Source of the DNA: OLB7 sp966250335
GTDB lineage: Bacteria > Bacteroidota > Ignavibacteria > OLB7
Assembly (NCBI GenBank): GCA_966250335.1
Contig: CBINGZ010000063.1
Coordinates: forward strand, 1-19,938
Direction: 5' to 3'
DNA length: 19,938 bases
The position numbers and the translations under genes were made by a program. Positions 14,488 to 19,938 of the stretch are shown piece after piece. The notes beneath the pieces were generated by a model, which made no database searches, had not been told where the DNA came from, and worked only from the letters and a program-made list of their open reading frames with translations. How positions within the stretch are numbered: the stretch's first letter is position 1; each line of letters opens with the position of its first letter.

Positions 14488-16060
14488 TTTCGCCGTTGAA
14501 GGTCACCGATTTGGATTTCCCCAGCCTGCTTCCGCGCGCGTCGATCGCGTAGGCGGAAAACTCGAACGGCTGGCCTCGAGTCGCCTTCCTCACCCTCCAG
14601 ACCTGCGTATGCTTCTGGGTGCTCTCATCGTAGTTCGCCCGCTCGCGCAGCTCTTCGGGATCGGTCGCGTTGCCGCTTTCGATCTTCAGTTCCACAAGGT
14701 TCTTCCGCCCCTTGAACGATCCGTACGACACGGTCGTGATCAGCGCCTCTTCATCGCCGTTCTTCTTCGGCTGCTGCACCACCGGCGCGGGGGTCGGCCG
14801 GATATCGACCGTGAAGTCTCCGGCGGGTCTGTCGCCGATATATCGTACGAATCTCACACGGCCGGTCGTTTCCGGGAGGTAGTTGAACCCCGCCTTCCCG
14901 CTATCCCTTGCCACCTTGATCTTGTCGTTCTCCCGTACCTCCACCCGTATCTGCGACGCGGCCACGTCGGCCACGCGGAAGTCGAGGTTGTAGCTCTGTC
15001 CCGCCAGGAAGAACTGCGGCAGGCCGCGCGGGTCTTCGAGATCGGCCGTGTTGACCGTGAAGGAGACCGATGCCGGTTCCGACGCGGCGCCGGGACGGAT
15101 CCCCTGGACCGTGATCGTTCTGGCCCCGCCCGCCGGCGCGATCCCCCGTACCACGACATGACTCGGATAACGCTCGGCGATCCGGGCGCTCCCGCCGGGG
15201 ATCTCCAGCCGTACCGACTCATCCATCGTGTTCGGCACGCCGAAGATGTAGACCTTCGTGTTCCATTCCTCGCCGGGCGCCACGCGGATCATCTGCTCCT
15301 GCGCCTGCATGCTGAAGGCTCCGGTAAGGTTCTGCGGGGTAAAGGGGATATCCGGGGTCATCCCCTGCATCATCGTGTCGATTCCCATAGTCGACCCGAT
15401 CGGCCTCTGCCTCTCCCGTTCCACCTCCATTGCGATCATCGCCTCGGAGGTGAGCGCCTTGACGTTGACCGAGAAGGTCACCGAGTCGCTGATCGGCCCA
15501 TGTTCCCGCAGAACCCTCGCCACCCGCTCGCGGATCTCCGGCCTCATGGCGGCTCCTCTGGGAAGGGGGGTCGCCGTGGCGCGGACCGTGACGATATAGA
15601 CGCCATCCTCCTTCTGCGCCTCCGGTCTCCAGAGGAAGTCGCAGCTTCTGCCGTTCTGGACGAGGCTCGCGAACTCCATCGGGAGCTGCCGTCCCGTCGT
15701 GGAGTCGTGGATGGCGACGATATCGAACCGTACATCGGCGAACGATCCGTACGCGATGATCTGGTTCACGCTGTCGCGCTGCAGCCTGCTGATATCCTCG
15801 GGGTTCACCTTCGAGCTGTCGAGCCTCAGGCTCGCCGGCACGAACGTGTAGACGAGGGCGGCGCGGCGGGCGCGGACGTCGAAGTCGGGAACGGAGAGGG
15901 CGACGATCGCCTCCTCCAGTTCGTCGTCTCCTCCCTTCTTCGCCAGGGGAGTGGTCCCGAGCAGAAGAACGATCGCGGAGAGATAGAGGACGAAGTAGAG
16001 TTCGACCGAAAGTTTCCGACGGCGTGGCGCCGGATGTCGGGGGGGCGTGGGAGCGTTCAC
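14477..16060 (-). CDS. gldM: GldM/PorM-like T9SS motor shaft protein
   Basis: GldM spans the inner membrane once and reaches through the periplasm as the rotor or shaft of the proton-driven T9SS motor. This 527-residue protein has an Arg/Lys-rich start (RRRKLSVE), then one membrane helix at about 18-36 (LYFVLYLSAIVLLLGTTP). A long periplasmic part of repeated beta domains and Pro-rich linkers follows. In studied GldM proteins an Arg just before the helix pairs with a Glu in GldL, and Arg13-15 occupy that place here. The length is close to the family norm (about 510-520). It begins with GTG, sharing a 4-base GTGA overlap with the gldL stop. The sequence is divergent, and the call rests on topology, length and the adjacent GldL-like gene. 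A generic envelope protein is the alternative. Confidence 0.72.
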   Translation of the reverse strand: MNAPTPPRHPAPRRRKLSVELYFVLYLSAIVLLLGTTPLAKKGGDDELEEAIVALSVPDFDVRARRAALVYTFVPASLRLDSSKVNPEDISRLQRDSVNQIIAYGSFADVRFDIVAIHDSTTGRQLPMEFASLVQNGRSCDFLWRPEAQKEDGVYIVTVRATATPLPRGAAMRPEIRERVARVLREHGPISDSVTFSVNVKALTSEAMIAMEVERERQRPIGSTMGIDTMMQGMTPDIPFTPQNLTGAFSMQAQEQMIRVAPGEEWNTKVYIFGVPNTMDESVRLEIPGGSARIAERYPSHVVVRGIAPAGGARTITVQGIRPGAASEPASVSFTVNTADLEDPRGLPQFFLAGQSYNLDFRVADVAASQIRVEVRENDKIKVARDSGKAGFNYLPETTGRVRFVRYIGDRPAGDFTVDIRPTPAPVVQQPKKNGDEEALITTVSYGSFKGRKNLVELKIESGNATDPEELRERANYDESTQKHTQVWRVRKATRGQPFEFSAYAIDARGSRLGKSKSVTFNGESAR

Positions 16061-16899
16061 TCTCCCTTCCCCTCCCGGGCCGACGGCTGCGGGATCGCGC
16101 GCCCGTTCATATCGCGGGAGAGGATCCGTTCAAGCTCCTGCCGGACGTGATATTCGAGCTCCTTGCCGAAGAGCATGTCGATCCGGCTGTTCATCCCCTC
16201 GATCGTCGAGGCGAGCTGGGCCAGAAGCCTGTTGGTCGTGTCGAGCCGTTCGGCGTGCGACTCCAGAAGGTCGAGCCCCTTGATGGCGGCGACCCTCTGT
16301 CCCAGCTCACGGACGCTCTCCTCCTGCGCCTTCGCCAGATGCTCCAGCCGCAGCCCGAGCGAGGCGTAGGAGCTTCCGATCTCCTCGATCTCCTCCAGCA
16401 CCTCGCGGATGATCGTCTTCTCATCCTCTCCCTCCTCCTGTTCCTCGTCGGCGACCGCCGTCTGCACGAAGGCGTGATGGTCATCCTCCGGCGAGTAGAA
16501 GAGGACGGCGAAGAGGACCAGACACATCAGCGCCTCGATGCCGATGCCGATCAGCGCGATCTCCTCCGAGAGAAGGCCGGCAAATCGCAATCCGAGGAAC
16601 ATCAACAGTATCACCGCGCCGAAGTAGACGAGCGCCTGGACGTTGTTGAAATAGTGGCGGACGATGATCTCCTCCATGAAGACACGGATCGCGTTGCGCG
16701 GACCGAGCGGATGGCCGATCTTGTAGACCGTGTCGGTGGAGGTGATGCGGATTTCGGAGCCGAAGGCGGCCGTACGCCATAATCGCCAGAGCGACGGAAC
16801 CACTGCGTTCCGTCGTTCCAGGACAAGGTCGTGCCAGAACTCCTGGTAAACCTGACGCCCGGCCGGGCTGGCGAGATTGGAGACGTTCTTCTGGTTCAT
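16057..16899 (-). CDS. gldL: GldL/PorL-like T9SS motor stator protein
   Basis: GldL forms an inner-membrane pentamer that uses the proton gradient to turn GldM. This 280-residue product has two close transmembrane helices at about 87-107 (ALVYFGAVILLMFLGLRFA) and 113-135. The second contains IALIGIGIEALMC with a buried Glu122, matching the proton-relay Glu in TM2 of known GldL. A cytoplasmic acidic and coiled-coil tail (about 150-265) also fits. Unusually, about 85 residues precede the first helix, whereas typical GldL starts almost directly with the membrane segment. The start at 16899 is chosen because the upstream extension to 17100 has no protein-like character. A weak promoter, TTGCAG-17-TATTTT (16938 back to 16910), lies just before the start and would give an almost leaderless transcript. 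Four-base overlap with gldM follows. Confidence 0.76.
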   Translation of the reverse strand: MNQKNVSNLASPAGRQVYQEFWHDLVLERRNAVVPSLWRLWRTAAFGSEIRITSTDTVYKIGHPLGPRNAIRVFMEEIIVRHYFNNVQALVYFGAVILLMFLGLRFAGLLSEEIALIGIGIEALMCLVLFAVLFYSPEDDHHAFVQTAVADEEQEEGEDEKTIIREVLEEIEEIGSSYASLGLRLEHLAKAQEESVRELGQRVAAIKGLDLLESHAERLDTTNRLLAQLASTIEGMNSRIDMLFGKELEYHVRQELERILSRDMNGRAIPQPSAREGKGE

Positions 16900-17126
16900 G
16901 CAAGGGAGGAAAATAGCACTTCGAACGGGGGCCTGCAACGAGGCTCTACCGGCTTGATGAAGATAGGGTGCGATCGTGCGACGGAAGGAGCGGAACGACG
17001 GAGTGAGCGGGCATGGGGACGTTCGTTCGTATGTTGTAGACGGCGACGTCGCCGCCCATCGTTTACGGGGGTGGTGATTCGTCGCGCAACCCTTCCGCAC
17101 GGCCGAATCCGATATCTTCCCGACCC

Positions 17127-17531
17127 ATGAGGATCTGCCCAGTCTGCCTGAACATCGCCCCGTCGAGCCGCGACGCCTGCCCCTTCTGCGGGGCGGAGGC
17201 GGAGCCCGACGAGGCCTCGGAGATCGACGAGAAGATCGAGTGGGTGATCGTCCGCACCGTCACGACGGAGATCGAGGCGCGGCTGATCGCCGGGCGGCTC
17301 CGGGCCGAGGGGGTGCCGGCGTTCGTCCTCTCGCAGGTCGATACCACCCGGAATTTCACGGTCGGCGGGCTCGCCGTGGCGAAGGTCTTCGTTCCCAAGA
17401 CCCTGCGGGAGGAGGCGGAGCAGATTCTCTCCGCTCCTCCGGACGAGATCGCCGGGGAGTGGGCGCCGGACGACGATCCGAAGCCCGACCCCCCCGTTGC
17501 CGAGCCCGACACACGCGACCGCCGCAGATAG
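17127..17531 (+). CDS. Zinc-ribbon protein with DUF2007-like domain
   Basis: This 134-residue protein begins with a zinc-ribbon pair, Cys4-Pro-Val-Cys7 and Cys18-Pro-Phe-Cys21-Gly. A DUF2007-like alpha/beta domain occupies residues about 38-105: VRTVTTEIEARLIAGRLRAEGVPAF, then GGLAVAKVFVPK and a closing helix. DUF2007 proteins are small putative signal or ligand-binding modules related in fold to GlnB. Their role is not established. The tail (about 106-134) is acidic and Pro-rich and probably disordered. It is divergent from gldL with 227 bases between the starts, and it is followed by cdsA after 46 bases, so the two may be co-transcribed. Confidence 0.78.
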   Translation: MRICPVCLNIAPSSRDACPFCGAEAEPDEASEIDEKIEWVIVRTVTTEIEARLIAGRLRAEGVPAFVLSQVDTTRNFTVGGLAVAKVFVPKTLREEAEQILSAPPDEIAGEWAPDDDPKPDPPVAEPDTRDRRR

Positions 17532-17577
17532 AACGAATCGCGGCACGATCTACAGCTTACTCCGGAGACGTCGCTTC

Positions 17578-18615
17578 ATGACCCAGACTCAATCCCGTCC
17601 CCAGCCTTCCCCGCAGCCCTCTTCACTCCCGTGGCCGCACGGCCCCACACGATTCGAACTGAAACGGGGGAACGCCCTCACACGCGTGGTCACGGCGATC
17701 GTGGGAATTCCCGTGATCCTTTCCGCCGTCTGGTACGGCGGGTGGGCCTTCTACCTGCTGATCGCCGCCGCGATGACCGGCGCGCTCCTGGAGTTCTACT
17801 GGATCACGGAGAAACGGGGGGCCGCCCCGAACAGAGTCCTCGGTGTCGTCGCCGGACTCCTTCTCGGCTTCGCCTTCCTTCACGGTATATCGGATCGGTT
17901 TGTGATCGGCGCCCTCGGCATGGGAGGAGGGGATCTCCCGGAGACATATCTCTATCCGATGATCCGCTTCGGCATGGTGCTCGGGACGCTCCTCCTCTTC
18001 GCCGTGGCGGTCATGATCGATCAGATGTTCAGAAAGGGGGGGAACCCCATCCTGAACAACATGGCGACCTTCGCGGGGGTCACCTATATCGGACTCTTCA
18101 TGGCGACGCTGATAGGAATCAGGGAGCTTTTCGGGGAGGACCCGGCGTTCGTCGCCTATATATCCCGGTTCGATACGTCGATCGGGGAGGGGGCCGGATC
18201 GTTCGGCGCCTACACGGTGACGGCGATCCTCGCCTCGATCTGGATCTGTGATTCCGCCGCCTACTACGCAGGACGCGCCTTCGGGCGCCACAAGCTCTTC
18301 GAACGGGTCTCGCCGAAAAAGACGTGGGAGGGGGCGATAGCGGGGGCGCTCGCCGCGGTGCTGACGATGGTCGGCATGCAGGCGTGGCTGCTCCGCTATC
18401 TCACGGTGGGGGATGCGATCGTCCTCGGCGTGATCGTCGGGGTCTTCGGGCAGCTCGGCGATCTGGCCGAATCGCATCTGAAGCGGGACGCCGGCGTCAA
18501 GGATTCCTCCCACCTGATCCCCGGACACGGCGGCGTCTTCGACAGGTTCGACAGCATCATCTTCGTCTCGCCGCTGATCTATCTCTACCTGTGGGGGATT
18601 ATCGCGATGCGATAA
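17578..18615 (+). CDS. cdsA: Phosphatidate cytidylyltransferase (CDP-diglyceride synthase)
   Basis: CdsA activates phosphatidic acid with CTP, giving CDP-diacylglycerol for phospholipid synthesis in the inner membrane. The 345-residue protein has a hydrophilic Pro/Gln-rich N-terminus of about 35 residues and then about eight hydrophobic helices. The C-terminal family signature at residues 299-325 is complete: SHLKRDAGVKDSSHL, then PGHGGVFDRFD. An earlier SPKKTWEG motif is also typical. The start at 17578 is chosen because GGAGA lies just before it and because the upstream extension has no protein-like sequence. The length is longer than the E. coli enzyme because of the N-terminal tail. It converges on the downstream lipoprotein gene across a perfect hairpin. 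Confidence 0.96.
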   Translation: MTQTQSRPQPSPQPSSLPWPHGPTRFELKRGNALTRVVTAIVGIPVILSAVWYGGWAFYLLIAAAMTGALLEFYWITEKRGAAPNRVLGVVAGLLLGFAFLHGISDRFVIGALGMGGGDLPETYLYPMIRFGMVLGTLLLFAVAVMIDQMFRKGGNPILNNMATFAGVTYIGLFMATLIGIRELFGEDPAFVAYISRFDTSIGEGAGSFGAYTVTAILASIWICDSAAYYAGRAFGRHKLFERVSPKKTWEGAIAGALAAVLTMVGMQAWLLRYLTVGDAIVLGVIVGVFGQLGDLAESHLKRDAGVKDSSHLIPGHGGVFDRFDSIIFVSPLIYLYLWGIIAMR

Positions 18616-18655
18616 CGAGTCGGGCGAATATCCTGCCGGGAGATTCCTGTGAAAA

Positions 18656-18689
18656 CGCGAAGAGGCGGGCCGATGCCCGCCTCTTCGCG
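18656..18689 (-). terminator. Perfect 15-bp hairpin terminator between convergent genes
   Basis: CGCGAAGAGGCGGGC, loop CGAT and GCCCGCCTCTTCGCG pair without a mismatch over 15 bases. Read on the minus strand the stem is followed by TTTT, so it best terminates the lipoprotein gene ending at 18706. It may also stop cdsA readthrough on the plus strand, where only a short T/A tail follows. Confidence 0.88.
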
Positions 18690-18705
18690 TATATCGTCGT
18701 CCGGG

Positions 18706-19653
18706 TTACGGCTTCGGGGGGGCAATCCCCGGCGGAAGTCCCGGCGGGCGGGGCTGTCCGCCGCCCGGAGGCATGCCGCCTCTGGTCGGAGCGAGAGGGC
18801 CTCCGGAGGGAGCCATCATCTGCGGCTTCTCGACCTTGTAGCCCTTCGGGATGGTGAAGACCGAGTCGGGAACATCGATGTTGAGCTGCATCTCCTGAAG
18901 GACCAGGAAGTGATGCTTGTTCATCTGGGTGAACTCGCCCCGTTCGCGCAGGGTGATCCCGCGCCAGATCCACCAGGTGGTGGGCCCCCCCTGCGACTGC
19001 GCCGTGATGACGCGCGTCTGGTACCCCTCGATCACCGTATCGGCAAGGCGGGTCGCCTTCATCCGCGCGAAGATGTACTCCGGCATCGACATCGTCTTGG
19101 AGGAGTCGGACGCCAGGTACTGCTTCACCGCCAGGTTCTCGTCGCGCAGGGCCGCCCGCGGGCCCGGATCGAGCTGCGCGCGGAACTCCTCGGTGGAGAT
19201 GCCGATCAGCTGCCGGATCGGTCCCGGTCTGTTCGGGGGATGGGGGACGAACTTGTCGTAGATCCTCTCCTTCAACCCGTAGTCGTCGAACAGGACGATA
19301 CGCTCGCCGCGGAGGTCGCCGTCATATCGGAAAACGAGGCGCCCCGATTTGACGGCGTAGCGTGCCGGTTTTCCGTCGGGCGTTCTGAAGAGCATGGTAT
19401 CCTTCTCCATTCCCGCCTCCGGGGCGGGGAAGTGGAAGGAGGGCTTGACGGTGTCGACCGGGGTCCATGTCGAGGAGTCGAACGTGGCGGTCTTCGGGGC
19501 GGGAGTGACGGCCTCGGCGGTGCTCCCCGCCTTCTTCGCCGAATCGTTCGCTTCCTTCCCTTCCTGCACCTGCGCGTCTCCGCAGGCGCTGACGGCCAGC
19601 ATCAGCCCGATGACGCCGATAAAGGGTCGGATACGATCTACTGTTGAGTTCAT
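18706..19653 (-). CDS. Lipoprotein with Pro/Gly-rich C-terminal tail
   Basis: This 315-residue protein starts with a signal peptide and a lipobox, AVSAC, with the lipid-attached Cys at 24. A short linker rich in Ala, Lys and Thr follows. The middle (about 75-270) is a mixed domain with SGRLVFRYDGD, a dense cluster near TTWWIWRGITLRE and then DSVFTIPKGYKVEK. That last motif resembles the end of DUF4412 and similar outer-membrane lipoprotein domains that bind hydrophobic ligands, but the match is weak. The last 40 or so residues are Pro, Gly and Met rich (GGMPPGGGQPRPPGLPPG) and should be disordered, perhaps at the surface. It is a single gene ended by the 15-bp hairpin. The function is unknown. 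Confidence 0.75.
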   Translation of the reverse strand: MNSTVDRIRPFIGVIGLMLAVSACGDAQVQEGKEANDSAKKAGSTAEAVTPAPKTATFDSSTWTPVDTVKPSFHFPAPEAGMEKDTMLFRTPDGKPARYAVKSGRLVFRYDGDLRGERIVLFDDYGLKERIYDKFVPHPPNRPGPIRQLIGISTEEFRAQLDPGPRAALRDENLAVKQYLASDSSKTMSMPEYIFARMKATRLADTVIEGYQTRVITAQSQGGPTTWWIWRGITLRERGEFTQMNKHHFLVLQEMQLNIDVPDSVFTIPKGYKVEKPQMMAPSGGPLAPTRGGMPPGGGQPRPPGLPPGIAPPKP

Positions 19654-19716
19654 ACGTGATATATCTGCTTGTGAAGTTGATGCATGTCTCGTGACCGGCC
19701 CGCGCCGTGCCGGGGA

Positions 19717-19938
19717 CTACACCATGGGAAGAGGTTCGATCCGGAGAAGATGATCGAGCCACATGCCGCCGAGCTTCTCCGAAAGGTTGTTCGATTTCAG
19801 ACGCGCGTTCAGAAAATGGAAGTCGACCTCGTCCAGATGCTGGTCCTGGTTGAAGCAACTGAAGATGAATCCCTTCTCCTCTCCGGTGACCGGGTCCACG
19901 TGCCGCTGGAGGCACTGCGCGCAGACCTCCTTCATCAT
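19717..19938 (-). CDS. C-terminal part of a probable FAD-dependent oxidoreductase, cut by the window edge
   Basis: The 73 visible residues read MMKEVCAQCLQRHVDP, then KGFIFSCFNQDQHLDEVDF and EKLGGMWLDHLLRIEP, ending at 19717. The Cys-x-x-Cys and the FSCFNQDQ segment look like the C-terminal end I associate with large flavin/pyridine-nucleotide oxidoreductases of this phylum, from memory rather than a search. The ATG at the very edge is probably internal, since the sequence starts in the middle of a metal-binding motif. The rest of the gene lies beyond the window. A stand-alone small protein is the less likely option. Confidence 0.55.
   Translation of the reverse strand: MMKEVCAQCLQRHVDPVTGEEKGFIFSCFNQDQHLDEVDFHFLNARLKSNNLSEKLGGMWLDHLLRIEPLPMV

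Noticed and set aside
14192..16150. A 652-codon open frame on the plus strand opposite the gldM-like gene
   Set aside because: It is a high-GC antisense shadow. The translation is rich in Arg, His, Gly and Asp without domain-like patterns, while the minus-strand frame has a membrane helix and overlapping operon junctions.

Overview
The window looks like chromosomal DNA from a GC-rich member of the Bacteroidota/Chlorobiota/Ignavibacteria/Kapabacteria assemblage. The main evidence is type IX secretion (T9SS) hardware: a PorV-like outer-membrane protein, a GldL/GldM-like motor pair, and a secreted WD40 protein ending in a type A T9SS sorting domain. There are also three lipoproteins with clear lipoboxes. 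The lineage is inferred from gene content; no rRNA or other phylogenetic marker is present.

Bases 1-3850 are an accessory, mobile-element-rich region. A truncated IS5-family transposase (minus strand, about 55-375) is cut by a complete but decayed IS3-family element (376-1653, with 27-bp terminal inverted repeats). Next comes a lower-GC secreted WD40 gene (1778-3136) and then an IS200-like element (about 3221-3790) with matching left and right hairpins. The reading frames of both the IS3 and the IS200 transposases are broken by short tandem duplications: 17 bp in orfA, 11 bp in orfB and 11 bp in the IS200 tnpA. Deleting one copy restores the family reading frame locally in each case.

Bases 3850-11160 carry a large lipoprotein with a papain-like Cys-His-Asp pattern (minus), a small lipoprotein, an extended SDR epimerase/dehydratase, porV with a strong downstream terminator, a TPR protein (minus) and the divergent lytic transglycosylase mltG.

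Bases 11160-16900 are on the minus strand: a likely operon gldL-gldM-OMP-OMP, read from 16899 down to 12085 with overlapping or abutting junctions, followed by an alpha/beta hydrolase. The two beta-barrel-like proteins sit where a canonical gldKLMN cluster would carry gldN, and neither resembles GldN/PorN. This makes them the best candidates here for undescribed, lineage-specific T9SS or motility parts.

Bases 17127-19938 hold a zinc-ribbon/DUF2007-like protein and the CDP-diglyceride synthase gene cdsA (both plus), a perfect 15-bp-stem terminator, a lipoprotein with a Pro/Gly-rich tail (minus), and the C-terminal end of a probable oxidoreductase (minus) that runs off the window. Working together, GldLM would supply proton-driven torque, PorV would receive cargo at the outer membrane, and the WD40 protein is a plausible cargo.
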